The notes below the pieces were generated by a model. It worked only from the letters and a program-made list of their open reading frames with translations, searched no databases and was not told where the DNA came from. From positions 1 to 24,462 of IMG/VR virus record IMGVR_UViG_3300017708_001613: DNA of 24,462 nt. The stretch is one strand, 5' to 3'. Origin of the DNA: a virus. The position numbers and the translations under genes are program-made. Of this stretch, positions 18,240 to 24,455 are shown piece after piece (within the stretch, counting starts at the first letter, position 1; every line of letters starts with the position of its first letter).

Positions 18240-18649
18240 TATTGTTCAAAATTTATAGTTATTTCATCTTCAACTTGAGTATTTACTATTTTAAAGTTCA
18301 TAGTAAAACTAATAGTATTAGAATCGGGTAAACCCAAAAGTTTTAAATTTAAAATCTCTAACTTAGGAAAGTACTTAGCTAGTGCATCTCTCATTAAAAA
18401 CTCTAAATCTGTTAAGTTATCTCTATTAATATTTTCGAATATTAAATTTCTTATACCAGAACCAAAAGTCGGATTAAAATATTTTTCACCTTTTCCTGTT
18501 AATATGTAATTAACTAAATTAGCTTTAATTGCTTCTTTTGTTTCGAAAGTAGAGTTAAACACTGCCTTACCGGAAAATGGTAGAGCTACCCCTACTGCTT
18601 TTCTAGGCTGTAAATCTAATGGATCTATTTTCTTAACTTCAAATGCCAT
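18239..18649 (-). CDS. 25: Baseplate wedge protein gp25
   Basis: This 136-residue protein belongs to the GPW/gp25 family, the small wedge protein that joins gp6 and helps start sheath assembly. The family motif is clear: LTGKGEKYFNPTFGSGIRNL followed by IFE (residues 50-72), including the conserved GKGER/K-xxNPxFG core. The preceding segment KANLVNYIL and the C-terminal strands FTMNFKIVNTQVEDEITINF fit the compact fold. Its length matches T4 gp25 (132 residues). An AGGA lies ten bases upstream of the ATG at 18649. The gene follows the 142-residue gene by one base and overlaps gp6 by TAATG, as expected for a wedge operon. The family is named after a lysozyme-like activity once proposed for gp25; I see nothing that demands enzymatic function. 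Confidence 0.92.
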   Translation of the reverse strand: MAFEVKKIDPLDLQPRKAVGVALPFSGKAVFNSTFETKEAIKANLVNYILTGKGEKYFNPTFGSGIRNLIFENINRDNLTDLEFLMRDALAKYFPKLEILNLKLLGLPDSNTISFTMNFKIVNTQVEDEITINFEQ

Positions 18650-18650
18650 A

Positions 18651-19079
18651 TTATACTAATCCTGCGTTTACATTACTTTTTGCGGCGGCAGCTTTATATA
18701 CTGCTCCTGCTTTTTTTACAAAGTCTAAATTAGTGATATCTAATCCAGGTTGATTGCCTGCATTCATATTCATTTGATTGGCCATACTAGATGCCATATT
18801 AGGCATACCTGATACCATATCAGATGTTCCGTTTAGAACGGTTCGATAATCTTCAGTAGACATATTACTTTTAGTCTGTTGTAGCATCTCTTGCAAGCTC
18901 TTACTACCTGCTACAGGAGTAGTAGGTGTTGGTTGAGGTACAACGACATTTGGTTGTTTGTACTCATTTGTTGGAGTACTAGCAACTTTCACAGCTTCGT
19001 TAAGGATGTCCTGTAACTCTTCCTTAACAGCTGATCTAACCTCTTCTCGTATGATTGTACGTAATTGATTTAGTTTCAT
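18651..19079 (-). CDS. Small virion-associated protein with amphipathic N-terminal helix
   Basis: This 142-residue protein begins with a charged amphipathic helix (MKLNQLRTIIREEVRSAVKE, then ELQDILNEAV). I have seen this pattern at the start of many marine T4-like virion proteins, but its role is not known to me. A Pro/Thr/Val linker (about residues 37-58) leads to KSLQEMLQQTK and a Met/Asn-rich tract (about 77-112). The protein ends in an Ala-rich helix, KKAGAVYKAAAAKSNVNAGL. No catalytic motif is seen. It lies between the gp5-region genes and gp25, one base before gp25, so a baseplate assembly role is plausible. The ATG has no Shine-Dalgarno; a TATTTAT box ends four bases upstream, so the transcript could be nearly leaderless if that box is a promoter. 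Confidence 0.6.
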   Translation of the reverse strand: MKLNQLRTIIREEVRSAVKEELQDILNEAVKVASTPTNEYKQPNVVVPQPTPTTPVAGSKSLQEMLQQTKSNMSTEDYRTVLNGTSDMVSGMPNMASSMANQMNMNAGNQPGLDITNLDFVKKAGAVYKAAAAKSNVNAGLV

Positions 19080-19083
19080 ATTA

Positions 19084-19090
19084 ATAAATA
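19084..19090 (-). promoter_or_regulatory. TATTTAT box before the 142-residue gene
   Basis: Sense CTATTTATTAAT runs into the ATG in a 17-base gap. It shares only the TATTTAT core with the 13-mer copies. It could be a weak late-type box giving a near-leaderless mRNA, or chance AT-rich sequence. Confidence 0.25.
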
Positions 19091-19096
19091 GTTAAG

Positions 19097-19930
19097 TTAT
19101 GGAAGTTGATTGTTAATTCTAAATTTTATTTCATCTATCAGTACTTTTGTTGAAGAACTAAATGATACTGGTCCTCTCATTACTACAACTCCTCTATCAT
19201 TTTCTACTTGAGCGAACCTTCTTTTAGCAAAACCTGGTGAGTTCTTATCTTCTTGTATTGTAATGGTATAATTCTTATAAAAATACCTACCTTTACCGTC
19301 TGTTGAGCTAAGCTCTATTCCTGCATTAGTTGGTAAATTTTCTATAAGAGAAAGTACTTCTGTCTTTTGATCTTGAGGAAGTTCTTCTACACATTCAAAT
19401 AATTGTAAATCTATACTCTCTAGTTTCTGCTTTACTGGATCAAGACCGTCTAGGCTTAAGCTTGTTAAATCTAATATTGCTTTTTGGTCTTTTTGTAACA
19501 TGTCTACTATTTGACATGCTATATTTAATAACTGTGCAAATCTGTTCTGTCCACCGATAGAAACATCTGCTAATACACCCCCTACATCAAAATCACCACC
19601 TACTGGTGGGTTACCTATAGTAGTAGGTATTGCTATTTGCTCTAATACTAGTACGGTAGCTTTTGCTCCCTGTATAGGTGGGTCTAGTATCTCAGCAAAT
19701 CGTTTTACTGGTGCAATTTTCTGTTCAACTAAATTAATCATATTTAATAGTTGATCTCTTATTGCGAGTAATCTTTTTAATTCTTCTACAGGTGGACAAG
19801 TTTGATTCATTATCTGTTCAATAATCTTGTTCACTTCCTCGTATACCTTAGCTATAACTCTAGCTTCAAGCTTTGCAAGGTAATTGGCTATAAAAAGCGC
19901 TATCTGCGATGGGGGTATACTACAAGGCAT
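19097..19930 (-). CDS. Conserved helical baseplate-region protein of unknown function
   Basis: This 277-residue protein starts MPCSIPPSQIALFIANYLAK. It continues as helices to about residue 90 (VYEEVNKIIEQIMNQTCPPV; RDQLLNMINLVEQKI). A Gly/Pro-rich central part (TIGNPPVGGDFDVGGVLADV) leads to another helical block (LNIACQIVDMLQKDQKAILD). The C-terminal 65 residues change to beta sequence (GRYFYKNYTITIQED, then RGPVSFSSSTKVLIDEIKFR). No signal peptide is evident, and no enzyme motif is seen. The ATG overlaps the stop of the gp5-like gene (TAATG), so it is translationally coupled to the spike. A hub or spike-associated role is a guess from position; T4 hub genes 27, 28 and 29 differ too much to compare by eye. 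Confidence 0.55.
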   Translation of the reverse strand: MPCSIPPSQIALFIANYLAKLEARVIAKVYEEVNKIIEQIMNQTCPPVEELKRLLAIRDQLLNMINLVEQKIAPVKRFAEILDPPIQGAKATVLVLEQIAIPTTIGNPPVGGDFDVGGVLADVSIGGQNRFAQLLNIACQIVDMLQKDQKAILDLTSLSLDGLDPVKQKLESIDLQLFECVEELPQDQKTEVLSLIENLPTNAGIELSSTDGKGRYFYKNYTITIQEDKNSPGFAKRRFAQVENDRGVVVMRGPVSFSSSTKVLIDEIKFRINNQLP

Positions 19931-21117
19931 TATTCTGTATAAACTTTTTTAGATTTTAAATTACTATTCCCTCTAGGGTTTAGCTGTCTTTTAAGCTGCT
20001 TCAATACTATAGCGGTAGAATTACCTCTTAAATTGATAGTAGGTATAGAATGACCTTTAATAGTCTTAGCTTTACCCATTGCTTTAGAAAGACCTATAAT
20101 TTGATTTAATATATCTTCTAAGTACGCTTCTAACCTATGTCCTAGTACTACCGGTTGTTTACTTGCTCCTTGGCTTATTCTTGCTTTAGAACCTAAATAA
20201 ACTTTTTCAGCATCTATACACATATACTCTTTACCGTCTATATTGACTGATGTTGAGTTTAACCCTATAGAGTTATTACTTGATAATAGTATATCACTCT
20301 TTCGAGCATTTAGGGTTAATCTATCTGCGTTAAATAGTATCTGAGATCCTTTATATTTACTAGGTAAGTCTGGTTTCTTATCGTAAGAATCTCTTTTCTT
20401 ATTTACTAGCTCTAACGGAATTGTATTATCCGATGTTAAAAATATAGAAGAAGGATCTTTATTTATGTCCTCTATTACATGATTGTATCCATTGTCAGCC
20501 TGTTTTTGGCCATTACTTATGATTAATAAAGGTTTATTTTCATTAGAGTTATCCGTAAAAGGAGATTTTTCATGAGGCATTCCTGCAAACCGTATGCTTT
20601 GTCCTAATCTACCTTCCAGTAGCATATCTCCAGTAAAAGGTTGAAGAGGAGCTAGTTTATCGTTTATATCTAAACCCTTACCTATATTTACGTTTTCTGG
20701 TTTATCTTCGGTCTTTACAGGTATAGCGTTGTGGTGTGGATGATTCCATATAGCATAAGGTGTAATATAGTAGTACCTTCCTACACCAGTACCCTCATCT
20801 ACAAATCGATCAGGTCCTTTAGTTAAAAAGACTATTTCATTCTTTAGAGGAAGTATTTTAGAATGTGCACTTATCGGATAAGCTTGACCGGTATAATCTT
20901 CTTCTCCGGTTTCTGATGTATCTAAATCGGTTTGTTTTATTAGCCTATAGAATATCATTCCTATACTATTAGGACCGCCGTACTGTTTATACATTGGGTG
21001 GTCTGAATCTAGTATAACGTCGATTACTCTAGCAGGGGAAGTATCGTCTTTTTTAATGTCGGATAACTTACCAGGTAGGTTCTGTTGGGTTCGAAAATTA
21101 TAATCTATAAAGCTCAT
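19930..21117 (-). CDS. 5: gp5-like baseplate spike protein without recognisable lysozyme domain
   Basis: This 395-residue protein is probably the central spike at the tail tip. The N-terminal part (about 25-150) fits the gp5/VgrG-type OB-fold region: SPARVIDVILDSDHPMYKQY, GGPNSIGMIFYRLI and SKILPLKNEIVFLTKGPD. A central segment has LLEGRLGQSIRFAGMPHE and IISNGQ, typical of gp5 homologues in marine T4-like phages. The C-terminal part (about 255-310) consists of short alternating strands (ADRLTLNARKSDILLSSNNS, IGLNSTSVNIDGKEY) suited to the triple-stranded beta-helix. T4 gp5 carries a lysozyme domain between OB fold and needle; I cannot find an equivalent here. The gene overlaps its upstream neighbour by four bases (ATGA). 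Equivalence to gp5 is from pattern and position. Confidence 0.75.
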   Translation of the reverse strand: MSFIDYNFRTQQNLPGKLSDIKKDDTSPARVIDVILDSDHPMYKQYGGPNSIGMIFYRLIKQTDLDTSETGEEDYTGQAYPISAHSKILPLKNEIVFLTKGPDRFVDEGTGVGRYYYITPYAIWNHPHHNAIPVKTEDKPENVNIGKGLDINDKLAPLQPFTGDMLLEGRLGQSIRFAGMPHEKSPFTDNSNENKPLLIISNGQKQADNGYNHVIEDINKDPSSIFLTSDNTIPLELVNKKRDSYDKKPDLPSKYKGSQILFNADRLTLNARKSDILLSSNNSIGLNSTSVNIDGKEYMCIDAEKVYLGSKARISQGASKQPVVLGHRLEAYLEDILNQIIGLSKAMGKAKTIKGHSIPTINLRGNSTAIVLKQLKRQLNPRGNSNLKSKKVYTE

Positions 21118-21482
21118 TCTTTATCTTCGCTTTCTTCTGATATATCTTTTACTTCATCTTTTATCTCTTCAGAATCTTCTAATAATTCCTGTAATGAGTC
21201 AAAATCAAACAATTCACCGTCTCCGCCTTTAGCTGTAATAGCTTCTAGTCTTTGTATCACTGTGGCTAGTTTAATTAAGTGTTCATCGTTTTTTACACCG
21301 ATTTCCATATACTCTTTAATCATAGGTACAATCAAAGTTGCATCTCCTATGTTTTCTATAAGAGGTTTAAGTTCACCTATTAAGGCTTTAACTTGGGATT
21401 TAGTCTCTCTAGAATTATCGTAGATTTCACCAAATAGATCAGATAGAGATTTACCTTGAAAAATTTCTTTACTACTGTCCAT
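21114..21482 (-). CDS. Small acidic helical phage protein beside gp5
   Basis: This 122-residue protein starts MDSSKEIFQGKSLSDLFGEI and is almost wholly helical. One central stretch is IVPMIKEYMEIGVKNDEHLI, followed by KLATVIQRLEAI. The last 35 residues are strongly acidic (LQELLEDSEEIKDEVKDISE). I recognise the pattern as a conserved small protein next to the spike gene in marine T4-like phages, but no function is known to me. It may be an assembly factor or chaperone for the hub; that is inference from size, charge and position. A TATTTAT box ends 17 bases before the ATG, and its stop overlaps the gp5 start (ATGA), so it probably heads the baseplate transcription unit. Confidence 0.6.
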   Translation of the reverse strand: MDSSKEIFQGKSLSDLFGEIYDNSRETKSQVKALIGELKPLIENIGDATLIVPMIKEYMEIGVKNDEHLIKLATVIQRLEAITAKGGDGELFDFDSLQELLEDSEEIKDEVKDISEESEDKE

Positions 21483-21499
21483 ACTATAAATGTTTTTAT

Positions 21500-21506
21500 A
21501 TAAATA
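21500..21506 (-). promoter_or_regulatory. TATTTAT box heading the baseplate gene cluster
   Basis: Sense CTATTTATATAAAAAC lies in the 27-base gap after the sigma factor gene, 17 bases before the ATG at 21482. That spacing matches the copy before the large fibre gene. The opposite strand reads the T4 late octamer TATAAATA exactly. A promoter here would drive gp5 to gp6 and beyond. Confidence 0.35.
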
Positions 21507-21509
21507 GAT

Positions 21510-22214
21510 TTAAACTAACTTTGTTTTAATTAGTCCTACATTATTATATTTTTCAAATGATTTATAGTACTCTACTTTTAACTTGTTTACAACCTTAGTT
21601 AGGTGTGGAGTTTCACAATCAGTCATCTCTCTTATATAAATATACAGAGCTTTCTTCTTGAAGATATCTAAATCCTGTCTAGTCTTAAATATCGTTAAAA
21701 TAGCGTCTGCTATCTTTCTTTCGTTATCTTTTGGAAATAACTCATCTAAAATTGTATAAGTCTCATCTACATACATATCTAAAAAGGTACCTAGAGTTAT
21801 AGCTTTATCCTCATTAGATATAGGGGAAGGATTGTAACCTTCTTGCATTTCATCAAAAGTTCCGACTTTTTTAAGGTTCTTATAATTCTTATTATTATAG
21901 TTGATCAACCATCTCTTAACGATAGTACCGAAATACGAATAAGCTTTGGCTCCATTTGTAGGATCAAACTTCATAATCTTCTCTTCGTAAAGCATAGATA
22001 CTATTTCATGCTTTAAATCTTCTATTTTCTCTACATCTGTGTAGTAGAACTTAAAAGTATGTATAATGTTTTCGGCTAATTTGTAGAAAGGGTAGTAAAT
22101 ATGATCAGTAAAGATAGAGCTTCTGTAGTCCTGGTCTAGTGATTCATTAAATTTTACAATATATTCTTCTGTCTCTTTTGTAAAGTAGTTAGCTTTGCTC
22201 TTTTTTCTCGCCAT
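21510..22214 (-). CDS. 55: gp55-like late-transcription sigma factor
   Basis: This 234-residue protein resembles T4 gp55, the phage sigma subunit that directs host RNA polymerase to late promoters. The match is in the sigma region-2-like part (about residues 36-115): ENIIHTFKFYYTDVEKIEDL, KHEIVSMLYEEKIMKFDPTN, then AYSYFGTIVKRWLINYNNKN. T4 gp55 has the same order of features (KQEMIADGIE, then [20 protein letters not shown]). The remainder is helical and Lys/Glu-rich. It is somewhat longer than T4 gp55 (185 residues). The first 26 bases overlap the end of the membrane-protein gene, and no Shine-Dalgarno is present, so translation is probably coupled. It sits directly before the baseplate cluster it would activate. 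The family call is by eye and fairly secure. Confidence 0.78.
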   Translation of the reverse strand: MARKKSKANYFTKETEEYIVKFNESLDQDYRSSIFTDHIYYPFYKLAENIIHTFKFYYTDVEKIEDLKHEIVSMLYEEKIMKFDPTNGAKAYSYFGTIVKRWLINYNNKNYKNLKKVGTFDEMQEGYNPSPISNEDKAITLGTFLDMYVDETYTILDELFPKDNERKIADAILTIFKTRQDLDIFKKKALYIYIREMTDCETPHLTKVVNKLKVEYYKSFEKYNNVGLIKTKLV

Positions 22215-22509
22215 AATTATCTGGGAGCATATATCGGTCTAGCTCTTTTTGTACGTTTTGCATTTGTTTAAAAAAGTAACCGACCTCATCATCTGATTGA
22301 AAGACCCCTCGTTCATCGAGCTTGCTAAGGTGCTTTTTAGAATCACCTATTAAATTAGAAATATTCTGAAGGTACTGTGTTTGATCTACTGTAATATCTT
22401 CGTATGTCTCTACTTTTATAAGTAAGTTTCTTATAATATAAGATAAAATAATTATAATTCCAACTAATATTCCGGAAATTATGTAAAATAGTGTAGGATT
22501 TATGTCCAT
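22189..22509 (-). CDS. Small single-pass membrane protein
   Basis: This 106-residue protein has one clear hydrophobic helix at residues 7-31 (LFYIISGILVGIIIILSYII), right after a short MDINPT start. The remaining 75 residues are charged and helical (VDQTQYLQNISNLIGDSKKH; GYFFKQMQNVQKELDRYML). The arrangement suggests an N-terminal anchor with a cytoplasmic coiled segment. No family is recognised. The ATG overlaps the stop of the HD-domain gene (TAATG), and its 3' end overlaps the sigma gene by 26 bases, so the three are one translational unit. Possible roles include a spanin-like or membrane-tethering accessory, but no lysis motif is present and I would not assign one. Confidence 0.65.
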   Translation of the reverse strand: MDINPTLFYIISGILVGIIIILSYIIRNLLIKVETYEDITVDQTQYLQNISNLIGDSKKHLSKLDERGVFQSDDEVGYFFKQMQNVQKELDRYMLPDNYGEKKEQS

Positions 22510-23243
22510 TATAGGTTTTTTAACATGTTAGTAAGGCCTTTTGAGGAATTTACCCGCTTGCCTGTGGAAGAATTTGTCTTTTTTATGTTTGGAGTAGAGG
22601 TTCCGCCGTTTTTCTTCCAAATATCGTACTCTACCTTGGATGCTAAGAAGTCTGCAGTGTGTAATACTGATATTATAGCTGTTTTCTGTCTAGAAGACTC
22701 TACATTACTAAAAAAGTATGCTTCATTAGCTTTATCGAACACACCATCATGACATCTGATAGCTAAAAATTCTTTTTGATCTACTTTTATACCAAACTTC
22801 TGTAAAATATATAAAGATCTGTCTGGAATAAGCATAAAATCTAGGTCTGGGTTGTAAGTATACATTTCTGATAGCTTATCTTGACGCCATTTATCAGTCT
22901 GAGGTATATAATTTGGTTTATCTCCATCTCCTAACTTACCTAAGTCGTGGAATAGAGCAGAAAATACTAATTGCTCTTCAGTATAGTCTACAGTACCACC
23001 CATTTTAATGTATAGCCTATGCTGTTCTATAGCATATTGAACTACTCTATTAACATGATCAACGTATCCACCGGGAAAAGCATTATGAAACCAAGTCTTT
23101 CCACTAGCAGGTGCCATCATATAGGTTTCTTCCATATGTTTAAGCATTTCCTTACATTGAATAGCTCGTCCACCAAGATATGTTTCAATAATCTTAAGAT
23201 GTTTTTGATAATTACTAGAAATTTGTTCTGCTGTTAAGCTCAT
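22509..23243 (-). CDS. HD-domain metal-dependent phosphohydrolase
   Basis: This 244-residue protein carries the HD-superfamily metal-binding residues in the right order. His63 is in GGYVDHVNRVVQYA, His99-Asp100 in FSALFHDLGKLGDG, His165 in AIRCHDG, and Asp198 in SVLHTADFLASK. HD enzymes hydrolyse phosphate esters such as dNTPs, nucleoside monophosphates, cyclic nucleotides or (p)ppGpp; nothing here fixes the substrate. T4-like marine phages often carry such a gene, and a nucleotide-pool role is the common guess. The last 30 residues are polar and probably disordered (PNIKKTNSSTGKRVNSSKGL). It heads the HD-membrane protein-sigma set and follows the largest non-coding gap of the window. No Shine-Dalgarno is evident before the ATG. 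Confidence 0.85.
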   Translation of the reverse strand: MSLTAEQISSNYQKHLKIIETYLGGRAIQCKEMLKHMEETYMMAPASGKTWFHNAFPGGYVDHVNRVVQYAIEQHRLYIKMGGTVDYTEEQLVFSALFHDLGKLGDGDKPNYIPQTDKWRQDKLSEMYTYNPDLDFMLIPDRSLYILQKFGIKVDQKEFLAIRCHDGVFDKANEAYFFSNVESSRQKTAIISVLHTADFLASKVEYDIWKKNGGTSTPNIKKTNSSTGKRVNSSKGLTNMLKNL

Positions 23244-23381
23244 AATACATTATTTAATTATTAATAACTAATAAACTATATATATCTATATATTAATATA
23301 ATACTTTAATAAAAAATTTATAAAATAATAATTTATCTATTATATATTATTGAAGATAATAAAAATATGGCAGAAAAGCAA
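23244..23381. other. AT-rich intergenic region upstream of the HD gene
   Basis: These 138 bases hold no gene and are almost all A and T. Sense-strand stretches such as TATAAATTTTTTATT and TAATATATAGATATATATAG could hold a promoter or a protein-binding site. I found no convincing TTG/TAnnTTTG pair and no GC-rich hairpin terminator. It is the most likely place for the promoter of the HD-sigma unit. Confidence 0.5.
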
Positions 23382-23771
23382 CTAATATAATAAGTATTTT
23401 AGTTTTTTCTGATTTCTCCACTTGGATTGAGTGGGATATTTAACAAAATACACTTTGATATCGGCCTGATAAGCGTATTTAGTAAAGAATATCTTTTTAT
23501 CCGCTGTATAACTTTTATCCGTAAAGTACCATAACCCCTTATTTCCTTTAGCTCTATGTGGATAAGATACTACATATACTAATAAATCGGCTTGACTAGG
23601 GTATTTTACTTTAAAAACCTTAAAATCTGCACGATATTCATAATCTACTACGAATAATTGTTGGGATTGAACAGGAGTTGCGTATAATATACAAATAAAA
23701 AACAATAAGCCGGAGGCCGCCGCGCGAAACGCGCGCAAGTTGCCCCGAGAATTTTTATAGATATAATCCAT
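23382..23771 (-). CDS. Predicted secreted DUF6150-like repeat protein
   Basis: This 129-residue protein has a basic N-terminal region, a hydrophobic stretch (SGLLFFICILYA, residues 20-31) and a likely cleavage zone TPVQSQQ, so it looks exported. The mature part repeats a short beta unit: RADFKVFKVKYPSQ (47-60), ADLLVYVVSYPHRA (61-74), TADKKIFFTKYAYQ (89-102) and ADIKVYFVKYPTQS (103-116), with GNKGLWYFTD between. I recognise this as the DUF6150 type, known mainly from Bacteroidota and of unknown function. It lies two bases after the 59-residue gene, so the ATG at 23771 is reasonable. The coding region for residues 8-21 falls in a GC-rich island unlike the rest of the window; a TTG inside the hydrophobic stretch is a less likely alternative start. 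The gene was probably acquired from a host relative. Confidence 0.7.
   Translation of the reverse strand: MDYIYKNSRGNLRAFRAAASGLLFFICILYATPVQSQQLFVVDYEYRADFKVFKVKYPSQADLLVYVVSYPHRAKGNKGLWYFTDKSYTADKKIFFTKYAYQADIKVYFVKYPTQSKWRNQKKLKYLLY
23709..23750. repeat. GC-rich palindromic island inside the 5' end of the DUF6150-like gene
   Basis: About 32 of 42 bases are G or C, against roughly one third for the window. It contains a perfect hairpin CGCGCG-AAA-CGCGCG (23721-23735) and a smaller GCC-GGA-GGC dyad (23709-23717). In frame it encodes RGNLRAFRAAASG of the signal-peptide region. It resembles a dispersed palindromic unit of bacterial origin inserted in frame, but only one copy is in the window. 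Confidence 0.6.
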
Positions 23772-23773
23772 TA

Positions 23774-23953
23774 TTAGCAGTCCCAGTATTGTTCTACAGA
23801 TTGTTCATTAGATTGAGAGGATAGTATATCATAAGCCTCATCAGCAGTGATACATATCTCTTGTCCGTTACGTTTAACGGTAGCACATTCTTCACCAGTT
23901 AGGTAATCGGTAAAAAAACCAGTAACAAAATCTTCTTGAGAGTAATTAACCAT
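23774..23953 (-). CDS. Small hypothetical protein, 59 residues
   Basis: The frame from the ATG at 23953 to the TAA at 23776-23774 encodes 59 residues beginning MVNYSQEDFVTGFFTDYLTG and ending VEQYWDC. It is acidic and has three cysteines (positions 23, 34 and 59). There is no membrane helix or signal peptide. AAAGG lies seven bases before the ATG, one of the better Shine-Dalgarno sequences here, which supports a real gene. The stop is followed after two bases by the DUF6150-like start. A CATVKRNGQEICITADEAYD core suggests a small beta-hairpin plus helix, but I recognise no family and propose no function. A promoter candidate lies just upstream. Confidence 0.6.
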   Translation of the reverse strand: MVNYSQEDFVTGFFTDYLTGEECATVKRNGQEICITADEAYDILSSQSNEQSVEQYWDC

Positions 23954-23976
23954 AGTATAACCTTTATTATTTAAAC

Positions 23977-24008
23977 ATAAATATAAGAAAAATAAGTCAG
24001 GGAGGCAA
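23977..24008 (-). promoter_or_regulatory. Candidate promoter for the 59-residue / DUF6150-like unit
   Basis: The sense strand has TTG at 24008-24006, 20 bases, then TATATTTA at 23985-23978, which matches seven of eight positions of the Bacteroidota TAnnTTTG element. Read as sigma70 it is TTGCCT, 17 bases, TATATT. The -7 part overlaps a TATTTAT box (23983-23977). The transcript would start about 15-20 bases before the ATG at 23953. Confidence 0.45.
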
Positions 24009-24446
24009 CTATTTAAGTAGATTCTTTGCCTCTTCTAGTACCAGCATTTGTATATATGTTACTATTGACTGGCATTTCTCATATTGTTCTACGGACTCAA
24101 AGTAATCAAGTAGAGTGTTTAGAGCTGTAGAGGTTGATTTCTTATCATAGGAGTCGCCAATGCTGTAGATAGTCTCTAAGGAGTTCAGGTTGATTCTGAG
24201 AAGATAGTTAAATAGCTTGTTATAGAATTTATGCTTGATAGTTGGTTCGGCTTTGATGAACTCTTTAGGATAATTCTTAAGATATAATATCCTCATCATT
24301 TCATAGTTCTCTAATCCACGAGTAACCATACCCATTAGAACAAAAGGATTATCTAATATATCCTCTGCTCCATGCTCTTTATATATCTCCTCGTCTCCTT
24401 TCTCGAAGATACTAAATAGTGTATGTGGATTTAACTTTTGCATCAT
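24009..24446 (-). CDS. Hypothetical helical protein, start uncertain at window edge
   Basis: This 145-residue protein (from the ATG at 24446) is almost wholly helical: SIFEKGDEEIYKEHGAEDIL, GLENYEMMRILYLKNYPKEF, KLFNYLLRINLNSLETIYSI and VTYIQMLVLEEAKNLLK. There is no signal peptide or transmembrane segment and no motif I recognise. Two ATG codons stand in tandem (24446 and 24443). The frame stays open to the window edge at 24462, so a start further upstream cannot be excluded. A TATTTAT box ends two bases before the first ATG. The next gene begins 55 bases downstream behind its own promoter candidate, so the two may be separately controlled. Helix-rich character might suit a phage assembly chaperone, but that is only a guess. 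Confidence 0.6.
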   Translation of the reverse strand: MMQKLNPHTLFSIFEKGDEEIYKEHGAEDILDNPFVLMGMVTRGLENYEMMRILYLKNYPKEFIKAEPTIKHKFYNKLFNYLLRINLNSLETIYSIGDSYDKKSTSTALNTLLDYFESVEQYEKCQSIVTYIQMLVLEEAKNLLK

Positions 24447-24448
24447 AC

Positions 24449-24455
24449 ATAAATA
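24449..24455 (-). promoter_or_regulatory. TATTTAT box at the start of the 145-residue gene
   Basis: Sense CCTATTTATGTATGATG runs into the tandem ATGs. It shares only the seven-base core with the stronger copies and may be coding if the gene starts further upstream. Confidence 0.2.

Noticed and set aside
22189-22509. Holin or spanin
   Set aside because: A single N-terminal membrane helix with a charged helical tail is not enough, and there is no neighbouring lysis gene or lipobox.
23244-23381. tRNA or small RNA gene in the largest gap
   Set aside because: The gap is nearly pure A/T, with no cloverleaf, T-loop motif or stable stem.
23721-23735. Intrinsic terminator at the CGCGCG hairpin
   Set aside because: It lies inside an open frame near its 5' end and the T-rich run is separated from the stem by over ten bases. 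Attenuation is possible but not supported enough to annotate.
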